Numbered from the stretch's first letter, positions 1 to 40,432 are shown. The stretch is 64,000 bases of DNA from Istiophorus platypterus (GCA_016859345.1 CM029119.1:8195412-8259411), one strand, 5' to 3'. A program made the numbers and translations. The notes: generated from the sequence alone by a model not told the origin.

Positions 1-140
1 TAAATCTGGATTTCCACTGTCTGTTTGGTTGTAGGTCATTTAAACTGTTTCAGTTTAATGGGAACTGGACAGGAATGGCAGACTGATGGGAGGCCAGGAT
101 GTCTCGGATACATGTGCTAGATGCAGAGACATATGTCATG

Positions 141-141
<1 letters not shown>

Positions 142-196
<55 letters not shown>
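142..196. repeat. (GT)n microsatellite
   Basis: An uninterrupted GT dinucleotide run of about 27 units. It generates false poly-Cys/Val and poly-His/Thr reading frames on the two strands. Confidence 0.98.
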
Positions 197-198
<2 letters not shown>

Positions 199-3100
199 AG
201 AAAATCTCAGTAACCTCTACTCTCAAAGTCTTGATGGCCATGCCTGGGAGAGTGATGATAAATGGTTGCTTTCCTGTAATTTACCTTCAGGAGGATGGAT
301 GGAGCTGGCCTGTTTGGTTAGAGGGTGGGGAGACGAGGCGAGAGAAGACTGTAGGTGAAGGGGGGTGGGGGGGGTAAGGAGTTTCCTGCATTGGACCCGA
401 CTCAGGAGTTGGGTTTCCTCAGAGGTGAGGTACATATTCAAGTGTGTGTGCCTCACTGTTTATTTACAGAGCTTTAGCTCTTGCTCTGTTCATCGAGCAG
501 AGGAACTGATATACCCAGCTCTCTCCCTCCTTCAAACCCCAGTCTAGCCCCTGTGAGTGGAAACACACCAGAGTGGTGCCCACTGCATGTGAGCATACTT
601 TCCAGTAAGAAACACACACGTATCAATTTGATATCGTTTCCACAGCTCACGCTAATGACTGCTATTAGAGAGACAGATGATCAACACAACACACAGCTCA
701 TTAACTAATAATTTATTTTTTTATCATTTAGATTAAAAAGTCAGTGGTTCATTGCCTCAGAGGAAAATGTACAAGGAACACTCTGAAATAACAGAGGTGG
801 AAAGTAGGGCTGAACTAAGGGAAGAATACCTTTGTTCCCAAAGAAAGGTAGAGGGACAGTTTGTGTGTGAGAGAACCATTATTCCCAGGGCATTAAATGT
901 AACAGAAAGTTGTGGGTTTTTGTGTCAATTCCTCTCTGTACCTCTATGGGAAAAGCAGAGGGTCCATCAGCCCATGTCACATTTTTTACTCAATTCTCCT
1001 CAAACTCATTTACAATTTTGCGGCTGTTGTCTGGAAACAACACGAAACCAAAAGGAATACATTCTGTGTAATATCTGAACCTCATCTTCTGGTCATGATC
1101 ACAAAAGCATATGTTTCTGGTTTCTACATCCATATAACATCATCTGGTTTGTACATCCATACACGTGAGCCATCCCAGGCCAAGTGACGCTTTACAAAAG
1201 ACAACATAAGTGGCAGAGGCAGTTCAGTACATATTTACAACATTAAAAATGTGTCAAGACTTATTAAACAAGGCAAAGGTGTAGATGGAAAGTGAAACAG
1301 AAAAAAAAAAAGGAAATCAGATGGGAAATTGAGTCTTTATCATTGGCTATCCCCCAAAAACTCTACCCTTCAGATGATAGCTCTCCACCCTCTCTGCACT
1401 TTCAGTTCATGTGCATATCACTTGTTTACTCGGGTAGGTTAATTAGACACACACTCACACCCACACCTGTGAATGCTATAAATGCTGCAGGAGCGGGGGT
1501 AAAGCAAAGCAGTTATGGCCTCAGTTCCACTGCCAAGCTGCCGAGCTTGTTAACGTAAAACAACAGGACGGCTCTCCCTATGAGGCTCACTAAATAGCTT
1601 TCACAAGACTACGCTTCCACCCCCAAAAAAACATCTGGCCCACTCTTGTTATCTTTTGTTCCAATATTCAGGGTGGGCACTTAAGAGAAAGGAAAACAGT
1701 GAGCCAAGGAAGACACAAAGTCCAGATTCGAGGACACTATAGTTCCTCCATGGGCGTGTTGGGCGCTTAAGTTGAATGCCAGAGAGGCCTCATGGGCACG
1801 TAATTTGACCATTCATCATAATGCGTCACGCCATACTCGCATACCATGGAGAGGAGACTGGTGCTACTGGCACCACCTGTCTGACTGTGGACAGCCAACA
1901 CACAAATAATTGACTGTTTGGTTCTGCATTTTTGTGAAATTCCATTGGTGGAAATTCTACCCTGGACATAGGGCCGTCACAACTTTAACACTTATTTTGT
2001 CCTTCTTTGCCTTTTTTGTCACACACCAGAAATCATGGTGTGTCGTAAGTCATTTTGGTTACGGGTTGTTTTTGGATTGGATTATTAAGATGTCATCATA
2101 AGACAGACAGATAAGGATTAAGGTCGACGATCATTTGAACAAAATCTAACCCTGTTCATAGTTTATAATAGCATCAACTGTCATGGTGTCCACATTCTTA
2201 GGCTTGGTGACATAATTTTATAAACACTTACAATCAGACCATACACTTGTGTGAGTGTGTTCTTCACAGTTTGACATACATTCTCATAAGACATGAAAAT
2301 AAGAACTACAGTGCAGTACAGTACACCACTGAGGAGTTCTGGCAGCCTCGTTCTGAGCTGTCACTTATCTAAGACATTGAATACAAAACATGCAAAATGG
2401 GTTAAAAGGGGAGTTTGGGGAGGGTGGTGGCTGACACAGAGAAGAGAGCAGAGGAGAGACACTTTTGGACCAATGACAAACCAAACATACTGCCGCAGCC
2501 AAAGGAGCGTAACCACTAGCTAGCATGACATGCCTGTCGGCACACTCACGGCTACACTGGCTTGATGTGCCCCTCGAAACTGTGTGTTTATCTTGTACTC
2601 TATTTAAATAAATTGTAATGCGCTTTACAGGCAGATAAAAAGCTTGAGAGCAACCGGGTCTCTTTGTGGCTTTTGTTGGTCCCGAATTTCAAAGTCTCTT
2701 AATTGAATTTAAAAACTGACTATGCTTATTTGGCAAAGAATGACAGGGACTGTGTACGGGTAAGCACACTGGGGAGGATGACTTGGGAAGTTTTCCTTTG
2801 GATCTTGATGCTCATATTGGTTTAGTTCCTGCTCTGCTAACTATAAGTTTTTGATGGACCAGCAAAAACCACAAACATGCAAACATAACAAAGCACATGA
2901 GGAATGAAATATGATGCTCTCATGTCATAATACAATCAGTGAGCACTAAAAACTTTCCAGCCTCATTCATTTTGTCAAAATATACTAGAGGAAAACACGA
3001 CTATGTTGTTTATCTGACTTTGTTTTCTTTTTACTGCATGAAAAGGAACTCTCGTTTCAATCTCTTATTTTGGCAAACAAAAGCCTGCCAGTCACTAGTC

Positions 3101-3554
3101 ACATCAGAAAAAAATGTTCAGACATTTAAAGACAAAGAAATGACAGTGGCCACGCAGAAACATCTGGAAGGCCACTACCCAGCAGAAGAAATTACCCATA
3201 AAGCAAAAAGTCTCCTTGGAAATATTGGTATTGTGCTGAAATTCCAGCCATTTGTCCACACCGCTTAATCTTTTTTTTAATCCAGAAAAAGTGACATGTA
3301 ATGAGTCATGATGGAGATGCATGACTTTATAAACCACTCATGAGAGCGTCTAGACGCACAACTCTAGAGGCCTGGAATGTGCCTCACCCACGCCAACAGG
3401 CTTTGTTATGCTTAAAATGAAACAATAGGATATATCTCAAATAAGAATATGGCTGGGATGTGGATGGATGAGATAACAAAAAGCCACATGAAGAATAGAG
3501 ACTCTATTATGAGCAGTGGCATCAAATACTTGATGTAAGAGCCGACATGAGCAG

Positions 3555-3560
3555 TTTATT
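3555..3560 (-). terminator. Candidate distal netrin polyadenylation signal (AATAAA)
   Basis: The plus strand reads TTTATT, giving a canonical AATAAA on the minus strand about 800 nt beyond the netrin stop codon. It is a candidate only. AATAAA occurs often by chance in AT-rich DNA. Confidence 0.3.
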
Positions 3561-4102
3561 CTGTGAGGGCTATCTGGTGGCAGCAGCAATGATGTTGAGA
3601 CTGAGGTTTGCTGAGGAAAACGTCCCTGCGAAGGGAGCCCTTGGTTCCTCATGGGACAAGAGTTTTTTGTTTTTTTTTTCTAGTTACTGTCCATAGAAGT
3701 TACTGCAGGGACCTGGAGCAGGCCCATTTTTTTATGGACATTATAACAGCAAATGTTGAAAGGTTGTCAGGTGCGTCAGCTTGTGTTGATCCAAGCTGAG
3801 TTTGTTTCAACAATGAAACATGAGGCAGACAAGCTGAGGGTGTGCAGCTTGGCTTGTTGCTGATATTAGTCAGTCTCTGAAGTGACAAACACTGTTGAAT
3901 AAAATCCTCAGACGAGTATGTGAAGTGTGAGCACTGATAGTCTTATATGTGAATACTGAAAACAAAGTGGCAGGAGACAGGCAGTCTTGACAGGAAGAGG
4001 AGACTGGGAGTCAGGGGATCATAGTTCGGGGACGAGTGGACATTTCCGCTGTCGTCGTTGAATGAGGGATGGCATCTGCTTTTGTCTACACTTCATACCC
4101 TT

Positions 4103-4108
4103 TTTAAT
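4103..4108 (-). terminator. Candidate netrin polyadenylation signal (ATTAAA)
   Basis: The plus strand reads TTTAAT, so the minus strand has ATTAAA, the commonest variant hexamer, about 260 nt past the netrin stop. A stronger AATAAA at 3555-3560 could serve a longer 3' UTR. Choosing between them needs transcript data. Confidence 0.3.
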
Positions 4109-4364
4109 GGTCCCTTTTTAAGGCAAACCAATGGACAAAAAGACAAGTGACATGACAGACAAAACTCGAAAAATAAAAAGGAAAAATAATTATACAATAT
4201 ACACAAAATGTGGTCCTTAAAACAGGGAGGGTACATGCAGTCTTTGTAATGTGCAGTGTTCCTGTGATGGGGGAAGATTCAGGGGAAAGGGAGGGAGATC
4301 ACTGGGTCAGGGTTCATGGAGGTGGGCGATTGGGGGAGAGGTAGTGATGGATGCTGCTTTCCCA

Positions 4365-31501
<27,137 letters not shown>

Positions 31502-31745
31502 CCTGCTCAGAGGGCCTGTTTGTGAATGTGCGTCTGTGATTGTGCACGGATTTGTCTCGCTGCTTTTGTATGTGTGTGTTTACACAAAAGTCTATGTATA
31601 TAAATGTGAGTGAGTAAATGTCACGCGGATGTGTTTGTTTCTGTGTCTATCCACTATGTGTAAATCTATATGTATAATTGTGAGTGAATGGAAGTAGAGC
31701 TTCTGAGTTCAGTGACCCTTCACTTCAGCCTGACTGGAGTCCTTC
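31502..31745 (-). other. ntn1: ntn1 5' UTR part of the first coding exon
   Basis: Upstream of the ATG on the minus strand lies a leader free of any ATG. It is bounded at 31745/31746 by a strong acceptor: a long pyrimidine tract ending in TCTCTTGCAG. This matches the vertebrate NTN1 arrangement, in which the first exon is non-coding and the second carries the ATG. The leader contains short GT-rich stretches. Confidence 0.8.
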
Positions 31746-33299
31746 CTGCAAGAGACAGAGATAAACAGAAAGGTCAATGTCATGGACATATTTTTACCAT
31801 AATAGGGTATAAAATGGAAAAATGATGCTGTTGACTGTGTAAAGACAAGTTTGTGCATCTTCAGAACCAAATTACAATTGCCCTGTTAAAGGAAATTAAT
31901 TTGGATCTTTTGGACTCTACAATTAAGTGAGTGTTTTCATTGACTAAAACCCTGTCAAAGGAAAAGACAGTTAGATGGGAGGTCCAACAGAAAGGATGTG
32001 ACCATTTAAAGAGAGACATTAGCGGCTGCAAGTAACTGCACCCTGAATTTCAATGCCGTCCTCTCATTCAGTACTTCCATTCAGGTCAAAACTGGCCAAG
32101 CCTTCTGGTCATGCTTGAGCAGCATGGCAGAAGTCACCCTATAATCCCTGGTGATGTTTGCAAAGCAGTTGACCGCGTGTGACCCTGGTCAAACCTATGC
32201 TTTAAGAGCTGGTCCTGAAAAAAAGGGAAAATATTTTATATTTGAGGACAAGGCTCTCGTTTTGAGCTCTTACTGATTTTTGCGGGACCTTGACAAGAAA
32301 TCCACCATTGCAACACTATTGTCACACAGGCCTGATCCTGGAGAAGGCAGCATTATATTCACTCACCGAACCAGAAAATTTCACAAAAAGTGATAGCTAT
32401 TTGAGGATTATACCCCGTATTAGAAGAACTGAGGCTATAAGACTCCATTCAAGCCTTTCTAAATCTCTGGGTCAAGATAGGTACCTGGATGACATCATTG
32501 ATAAGCTCACAGCTAGACCAGGGGCCTCTTGGTCCAAAAGAGAGAAAGACTATGGGGCGTGGAGAGAGAAAGCTTTGGGGGTTAAAGAAAAAGACAGAAA
32601 AAGATGTAGATGGCCTGAGGCTTTTCCTTCCGTAATCCCTTTTTTACCTCCCTTGGTGTCAAATCTAGAAGAGTCCCATTTGAAAACAGACAGCTGAGGG
32701 GTTGAGAAGGCACCCCAACCCTCTTTGCGAGGTATTTATTAAATTACAATGAATCACACCCACCTCCTCCTACCCTCACTCTCCTTTTTATACTACAGCA
32801 TCCCTCTTCATCTTGGTAGAACAAAAGGCCGCCTCTGTATCCACTTCAGTCAAGCGGTGAAGGCAGACAGACGGATTTAAGGGGAGTCGGAAAAACAAAA
32901 GTTTTGTTCTTTTCTTGTGTGAGGGGTCCAAAGCTAGCAACCCTCAAAAGAGCCCAGTGGCCTGGTAAATAGGACCACTCTTCTGTGCTCAAGTGCTTAA
33001 ACCCAGCCATTTGGCCCCTTCTCAAGTGCGGACTGGGTAATAAAGAAAAAGAGTGTGAGGAAATTATACAGAGCAGAAAGACAGTTAGGAAGTAAATGTC
33101 TTTTCTGCTTAATTTTGAACTATGCTTAAATTAAGAGATAATAATAAACGTCCCAGCCTGCTGTGCTCTAAAGTAGCCACTCAAAGAAATTTAAAGACCT
33201 GAGCATCTAAACATCGTAAAAAAAAATTAATTAATTAAAAAAAATCCCCAGCAATTACAATATTCAACATATGTGAAATAGATTATAGGGAATAGGCCT

Positions 33300-33440
33300 G
33301 CTCATAAATGATTGGCGCGAGCCTGGGCCTTGCCAGGACAGATAAGTACAGTGATCAATGACGTGTCTGAGGACGACGAGGTTAAAGTGGGCACACTGGC
33401 ATGAGATCATCAGCCAAGGCACTCTATCAAAAGGCGGGCC
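33300..33440. promoter_or_regulatory. Candidate conserved non-coding element upstream of the ntn1 ATG exon
   Basis: A non-repetitive patch contains AAATGATTGGCGCGAGCC (an inverted CCAAT/GCGC word), CAGATAAGTAC (GATA site), GTGATCAATGACGTGTC (CRE-like) and GAGGTTAAAGTGGGCAC. It lies 1.6 kb upstream of the ATG exon, between simple AT-rich and purine-rich DNA. Function is inferred from motif density only. Confidence 0.2.
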
Positions 33441-33559
33441 ATGGCAAATCTGGCGGGCCTGACACCCACTAGGGAGGGCATGGAGAGACAGCTGATAGAA
33501 TTAGCAACTCATTAGCATCCAGACCCAGCTTCCATCAGCAGCATGTTCATTCGAGAAAA

Positions 33560-34065
33560 GAGACAGTGGGGAGGCTCTGAGAGAGAAGGAAGGGGAGGTG
33601 GAAAGGAGCAGGAGGAAGGGTTAGAAATTATGATAGGTGAGGGAAGAAAGAAAAAGGATTGAAAGAGGGTATTATTCAACATAAGATTTGATGGGTATGT
33701 GCTGAGGGAATGGGAGGAAGCTGTGAAAAGTTTTTAAAAAAAAGAGTTGGAAAAATACTTGACAGATACAAGAGACTAAAAAAAAGAGGACAAACAGGCA
33801 AAGGAAACAAGAGTTTCAGTGGGTAAGAACGAAAAGAAGGACACATGAGGTGGAGAGAAACAGTGAGGGGCATGACAGTGATGAAGCAGAAATGACTCGA
33901 GGGAGGGCGAGCGAGGACAGAGATGAATGGAAGCAGTAGGAGAGAGAGGGAAAGTGACAGAGATGGAGGGAGGGAGTGGAGGGGTGGACATAAAAAATGA
34001 GAGGGAGAGAGATGGAGGGAGAAACAGAGGGGAGACAGATTAAGGTGGAGGACTGCATTGGTCTG
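33560..34065. repeat. Long purine-rich (GA) tract
   Basis: About 500 bp in which the plus strand is overwhelmingly A and G, with many GAGAG, GGAGG and GAAAG words. The complementary strand yields spurious Ser/Pro/Leu-rich frames. Such tracts can form triplex (H-DNA). Confidence 0.75.
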
Positions 34066-34784
34066 TGCCTGGACTTTGGATGACTAAATATGGTGCGGTC
34101 CGTGTGCTGCCGGGCCTGCTGGGAGATTCTTGCAGGGTCTGGTGCTGTCAGCCGTGTCTGGCAGATGAGCGTGTAGGTTAAACAGAAAGAGAACAGTGAC
34201 AAGGCTGTTTAATTCCACTCTGAATGCCCTCTGAAATAGATGCTAGCCTTGCAGCAAGTGTTAACAATTCTCCGAGACACTCCAACAACTCTGTACTCTG
34301 GCAGGAAAATCTGGTCTTTATTAAAAACGTAGGACTTATTCTATATCACTATAAAAACTGCAAAATGTGAGCCAATTCCGCAAAATATTTCTGAATCTGT
34401 AAGCTTTGCCAGGATGTCAGCACAGTGGTGTAGCTGGCTGACCTTTGAAATACTAAGAATTTGTTTCAGCAAGAAAATCCTCTGCTTTCAGCATTGACAG
34501 TGTGTTTATTAATAAGCCACAAGTTTCCCTTTGTAGGGGCAGACATCGTCTTTCATTACATGTGGTTGAAGTAGCAACAGCTGCAGGCCCATGTCTCCGT
34601 GACTCTGAAGAAGACAGTGAGTACCACCCAGAAATGCTGGGCTAGATGCAACATTTACTACTGAGGTGAGGTAGGAGCTTTTCAGACGACAAATGTATTT
34701 ACATTGCTGATGTAAACAAATATCTTATTGTTCGAGAGAGCAATAATTCGAAATTTGGAAAATGCACTTTTTTTTGCATTTATT

Positions 34785-35140
34785 TTTATATCCATACAAC
34801 TCATGTCTATGCAGTAAAGATGAAGCTACCACTGCCACTTTTGCTTATCTTAGCACAAAGTCTGGAAAAGAGGAAACAGCTTGATTGGCACTATTCAAAC
34901 CAGCACCTCTAAAGCTCACTAATGAACACATTATATCTCATTTGTATAAAATACACCAAAACTTAACTGTAAAAATTATACATTGTCATCAATTATAGGC
35001 CAACTTTGTTAAACAGAGTCAGGTTTGTCGTTTCCTTCTGTATTCAGTCTATGTATAATTAAGCTAATCGGCTTGTGGCTTTAGCTTTATGTTTACCATA
35101 TACACACTAGGGGTAACAATCTTTACATCAGATTGCCAAA
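34785..35140. mobile_element. Percomorph interspersed repeat with long inverted ends, copy C
   Basis: Matches to copies A and B include CTTATCTTAGCACAAAGTCT then GGAAAAGAGGAAACAGC, ACCAGCACCTCTAAAGCTCA then CTAATGAACACATTATATC, and, on the right, ATTCAGTCTATG followed by GCTTTAGCTTTATGTTTACC. The copy is diverged, especially at its ends. Confidence 0.65.
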
Positions 35141-36417
35141 AAAATTTACAGCTATCTTCTAATACTTTAAGCGTTGATCTGTGATATCAGTTTCCAGTGT
35201 AAATTTCGATTTTCTATACTGGAAACCATTCTGTTAACATTTCCTTCACTGATTGTGTCTTCAAAAGTTGGATCTGACTCCAGCACACAAACCTACCACC
35301 ATTTGATATATAAGAAAAAACGTTTCTGTAGCAGCTAAGCCGTTCCAAGTGAATGGCTGCTTGGAGAGCAGAGACAAATACAAACTGCATGGCCAATTCA
35401 TCACTGCAACATTCCTCTGTGGATTAATGGCGAGGAAAATGTACTTGTGCTGACGTACTACAATCCCAAGTGGCTGGGCTACTGCAGTGTTAAATAATTT
35501 GCCCATTAGTATTATGGGCACAGTATGAGAATGGATGAAAAATATAGGGCTTTTAGAGTGGAGGCCCCCTGCATAAGAAGTTGCGCTTCTGCACAAAGAC
35601 TACTTAGGCCATTTGGCAATTGGAACAGATTCAATGGTTTTAATCAACCAGTGACAGCCCAATTAGAGAAGGTAGATGACGGAGGGCAAAAGGAAGGGGA
35701 ATTGGATTAAAAAGAGGTGGGTGAAAAACAGAGGGAGTGACAAAGAAAGGGAGGAAGACAGGCAGAAAGAGAGAAAGACAGGAACAGGATGACAGGGTGG
35801 TCCGGTGGTTTCAGCAGAGACATTCCGGGGAACGTTTTTTCAGCTTCTCCCTGTCACCGGGAGATCATCCCATGTTGAGCTGTCTCTCTTTCAAGCGTGG
35901 GTGCCTCTGTCAGAGTTCACAGATTAGGAAAACAGAAGTTGCTGAGAGGCTTTATTTGGCTTGGGTGTAGAGGAGGGTGCCGGGGGAGGTGAGGATAGGA
36001 GAGGGACAGCTGAGCCACTTTGTATCCCAAGTGGGAGCCTTTCAAGCGGCTCAAGAGAGTTGGCCTGGTGGCCCCACTCAGACTGGGAGTGAATGGAGGT
36101 CTTCTGGGTTGCCTCTCTCGGATGACAGCAAGCTGAGGCCCCAACTGGTGCCCTGCTGTCCTTCCAGCCTGCTGTACAGTAATCCCTGGTGGGGTTATTA
36201 GTGGCTGCTCAGAACCATGGAGGACTTTTTAATAGGCTAACAACAGGGCCACCTCCATTCTCATTATCATTGTGGAAAGATGCATTGTATAAATATAAAA
36301 GAAGATTGAGAGCAACAAAGCCAGAAATCCCCCTGTACACAGATTGCACAGGGTTTGATGCTGTTGATGCTACTCATCAGAATAACATCTTGGCTCTTGC
36401 ATGTCCTATTTGAGAAT

Positions 36418-37300
36418 AGTGTTGCATGGTAAACAGATACTAGAAAGGTATCACAATACCCTGTCATTAAAAACGGAGAAATACCTCCTTTTATTCATAC
36501 TGATACTTTAAGAATGACAATGTTTTAATAAGAGTTGTATTTCCTGTCTTGTGTCAATGAATAATAGCGGGGCAGTGCGTTTGTGCGCAACAGTCTGCTT
36601 CTATTCTCTGCACTTCCTGCACTCTGCTTCCATTCACCATGAAAGTGACAAAACGAGAGGCGTGGCTGCAGATACACGTGGTCTTGCTGACTGTCCATGG
36701 ATTGTCGTTGAAGCAGACACACAAAGCAAAATAAGGCCAAGCCCATAGGCACCAAAAAGCCTTTCTTTAAACCGATGCAGAACCGAGGGAGACAACACAT
36801 CCAATTTGGAAAAGTATCTCGCTGGCAGACCTGCTGAACTGTTCAAAGAATTCAAAGAGCAAAAGTTTAGCGAATTTAATAGGAAATGTAATTGCATCAT
36901 GCACATGCCCTCGATTAAAAGTCAAACAAGTCTGACTTATTTTGTAACAAGTGGACATTGTAGTTTGATAAGGCAATCAAGGGAAACAACAACTTTTAAA
37001 TTCTGCTTTATCTTTCCAATTTATCAATGTGCTAAATATCTTTACATGCAAACATAACATTCACACTGGTAATGTTACCTTCAATAAGTTGCAGACTGCT
37101 ATGAATCTGGCATTCACAAGCATGCAGATCGACACACCTTTTATAAATGATCAAGTTATACTCAGTCGTATAATGGTATCATGGCATGTACATTTTTTCA
37201 AAATAAAACGCCTCAAGGAGGTTTATTGAGTCATATTGAACGCTGTTCGGTAAGTGATATCTGATACAAATATGAAGTTAAGTATCAAGAAATCATAAAA
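36418..37300. mobile_element. Possible DNA-transposon relic
   Basis: The left part reads TGTTGCATGGTAAACAGATA then CTAGAAAGGTATCACAATAC. It resembles the pseudo-palindromic ends of non-autonomous elements in fish genomes. The interior contains short open pieces on both strands with no intact transposase. I could not define a convincing right terminus or target-site duplication, so the call is weak. Confidence 0.3.
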
Positions 37301-37732
37301 TCAGGTAGAAACAACATCAAAATACTGCTGCCATTTAAAAGCTTTAACACTATCCCTTTGATCTAATTATTTACCATAATCCAATTATTAAAAGTGTACT
37401 ACTTCATTTTTAAAAAAACACATGTATGAAAAAAAAAGAGATCACACTTAACAGCATATAAACTACAATTTCATTGAGTATTCAAATAACTATAAATGAC
37501 ATATGTAGGAAATTTGGAGTATTTCTAGTTTATTTAGTCAAATTAGATTTAAAAATGAGTTAATGAGAAACGGCTGGTGATATTTTTTCATTATCATTAC
37601 ATTTGTTTGAAAAATAAAGAACAATTAATTGATTATCACAATTCTTGGCCATTCATTTTCTGTTGACCGACTAATTCATAAATGAACTACTGGTTCAGCA
37701 CGAATCACATCCTGGCTAACTGTGTCCTTAAG

Positions 37733-37759
37733 CACACACACACACACACACACACACAA
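37733..37759. repeat. (CA)n microsatellite
   Basis: Thirteen uninterrupted CA units. Confidence 0.93.
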
Positions 37760-37892
37760 TATGTAAATAAACCTGTCCAGATGAATCAACGTGAATGACA
37801 GGCCTCAGGTAACAAGGGTCAGATACTGGTTGTCTGAATTCCACTTGATGATAGCTGTCTCCGCAGTGGTGACGGGCCTAGTGTTTGTCTAA

Positions 37893-37962
37893 GAATGCGC
37901 ACGTGCATGCACGTGCATGTGTGTGTGCGTGTGTGGGTGTGTGTGTGTGGTTGGGGGGGGGG
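37893..37962. repeat. Mixed GC/GT dinucleotide repeat with G homopolymer
   Basis: The tract begins with alternating GCACGTGCATGCACGTGCAT, which is self-complementary and Z-DNA-prone. It passes into GT repeats and then a run of about nine G. Confidence 0.85.
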
Positions 37963-38815
37963 TAACTCAGAGCACCTCCCTGGTGTTCATTAGGGCAGAA
38001 GGGGAGGAGCAGCAGGGAGGGCTGAGGGCAAGAGGGGGTCAACTCTCACAGCTGAGGGCATCATTAGCAGGAGGATCACTGACAAATTTTTAAAGCCCAT
38101 TCATGTCTGCTTAGACAGTGTGTGTGTCCCTGAAACATTTAATCTAAAAAATATCCACCGTCTTCTCTTTTTGTGTTTTTTTGTTTTGTTCTGTTTTGCT
38201 TGAGTATAATTACAGTTTTCAAAGTGGTTCCTCACCTCACTGTTATATCGAAAGCAAACTGCTACACCTGAACTAGTTGCTACAAAGCCAAAAACTTGAT
38301 CGTCCATCAGAGGTTCAGAAGTACCTAGATTCTGCCTTTCAGTCCCTACAACTGACAGTGGGAGACACTGCAGGGAGAAATACTGAACGCCCAGCAGAGG
38401 AATGCAGCAGCTTCTGTGGCCCAGCCCACACGGCTGGCCCCGAGTCCGACGGCGGTTCTTTAGATCAACAGAACCTGATCCAGAACTGAACAGGAGGAGA
38501 GAAGACAGACAGCGCGAGGTGGAATATGAGGTCAGGCCGGTTCTCACAGAATCACAGACAGGAAGCCGTGCTAAGCTACTAGTCTCTGTATTTATGTACA
38601 TATACACTTTAGCAGAAAAGCAGGGGGAAAATGCTTATAGGACAAGATGTGGTGTATTTTTCTATTAATGAAGTTTTCTGTGAGATCAGTGTTTTTGGTG
38701 AGAAAATGGGAGGGGTAGGGAAGGGAAAGGACATGAGCAGGCATAAAGTCCTGGGCAACAGTGACTCACTTGACTCGGGGTTAAACAGGGTTAATTTGTG
38801 AGAAACAGATCAGGC

Positions 38816-38839
38816 AAAAAAAAAAAAAAAAAAAAAAAA
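38816..38839. repeat. A homopolymer
   Basis: A run of about 23 A. It could be the tail of an old retroposed copy, but no target-site duplication or recognisable body was found. Confidence 0.9.
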
Positions 38840-40398
38840 TTATGTTGAATGAGAAGGGCTCTTTGTTTTATTCTCACACAGATTTTATATCCCAAGACAT
38901 CCAAACATTGTTGTGTTTTCTCCTGCAAAACGAAGCTCAACTGCAGTTTATAGTAAATAGGTTTTGGAAATGGTAAGTGAAAACATAAAGGGAGACAAAG
39001 TTTAAATGCAATGCTGAGGAAATTAAAGTAAATTAAAAAAGTAAAGTAAAAAACTATGAACAGTTCAATGATGAGATGACTGAACTTCAAATTATATTTT
39101 AGAAATCTGATTTGACACGATTTTTATACACTTTTTTTCAGTTTTTAACATAAAAACTGTTTTTTGTTAATCATAAAATAATGAGTTCTAGCACTCTGTA
39201 ACAAAATAACAAAACCAATTCAAATTAAATGAGATAAGTGTGGTTATGAGGTTGCAAGCGTATAATAGTGCTTATGTAAAACAAAAGCCAGAGGAAAATA
39301 ATCACTCAAGAATCCATTTGATTTGAGTCACATCTGAGGATTAATAAATGGTAATCGGGTGTCGCTGAAAAAAAACGAAAAGCCATGATGTGCTACAAAA
39401 CCTTGGCATCTTTGCTAAAATCAGAGCAGGGATTTGAAACGACTAGGGAGGCCTTAGAGCCAAATAACTCTCACAAATAAAAAATATAGCTGTGAACTCG
39501 AGAGTGAGGGAGGACAAAGTTGTACACCCGACTCAGATTTTTAACTGACACCGCAATAGACTTGGGAGTGAGGAGACGAGTTCAAAAAATTTATAGCCTC
39601 CGATGTCAAGCTGTGATCTCTTTTCGAATTCAAGAAATATTTCATTTACATGTGCTGTCAGGATGCGCCTGAGAGAGAGATGACACCCACGGCCCCGCAA
39701 TGGTGGACAGAGCCATAGATTCCTTCTTAAAGTGCGTTACTGGACGTAGGCCATGCAGCGGGATTACGGAGATGATGACATGCACGAAAATGCTGAGAGG
39801 TTAAAGTTCCCGAAGAGTACGGTTTTCAGCACTTGTGGGTTGACCGAGGGCTCCTTGATTGAGCATTTCCCAGGGACCCGAGCGTAACCCTGACCGCAGC
39901 CTGGCAGCGGTGTGGTTGGACGGCGGAAGTCGAGGAGAGCCAGGCGAGGTGTTCCTGGATACGAGAGGAAGTAGCTCGTTTAGAGGGAAGGAAGAATTTA
40001 AGGAGAGGAGAGGTGAGCACTCCTTCAAAGCCCTTTGAAGGCTGGCTGCGGTAGGCAGGGCCGCGGTTTTCCTAAGAAGCAACCCCCCCCCCCCAACAGG
40101 AAAACAGTCTCCGTTTTTTTTCCATTGCACAAGAGAAACCTCTACCCCGCAGCCAAAAGCGAGGACCTACTTTGAACTCGCCGGGGGAAAAGGGACAAAT
40201 CATTTTATTAAGTGCTTGTAATGCTCACGCAGTCGCGTACATTACACTTGAACACACAGGTCGCTGATGGAAAAATATATGCTCTTTAGCTGATAGATTC
40301 ACAATATGTGCTCTCACTCGCGCAAGGCCACGTCGTAAACGCCGCCAAAGCTTGTGACACATCGGACAACTCCATTTCTCCTCTTCCCTTGTCACCCC

Positions 40399-40432
40399 TC
40401 CTCTCTCTCTCTCTCTCTCTCTCTCCCTCTCT
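40399..40432. repeat. (CT)n microsatellite
   Basis: About 14 CT units followed by CCTCTCT. Confidence 0.95.

Larger units (their letters stand above)
1..4364 (-). other. Netrin-1 3' UTR and downstream flank
   Basis: This stretch lies downstream of the netrin stop codon on the minus strand, and I recognise no coding exon in it. Netrin mRNAs usually have long 3' UTRs, so the part nearest 4364 is probably transcribed. Candidate minus-strand polyadenylation hexamers are ATTAAA at 4103-4108 (about 260 nt past the stop) and AATAAA at 3555-3560, with another AATAAA at 712-717. Sequence alone cannot say which is used. The open frames here have no domain-like content. A (GT)n microsatellite sits near the left edge. 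Confidence 0.6.

Noticed and set aside
32290..32697. 135-codon plus-strand open frame
   Set aside because: No domain, signal peptide or codon bias, and no start or splice context. One of the longer chance frames expected in 64 kb.
38101..38607. 168-codon minus-strand open frame
   Set aside because: Irregular composition with a low-complexity Lys/Thr/Asn segment from a T-rich stretch, no recognisable fold or motif, and no supporting neighbours.
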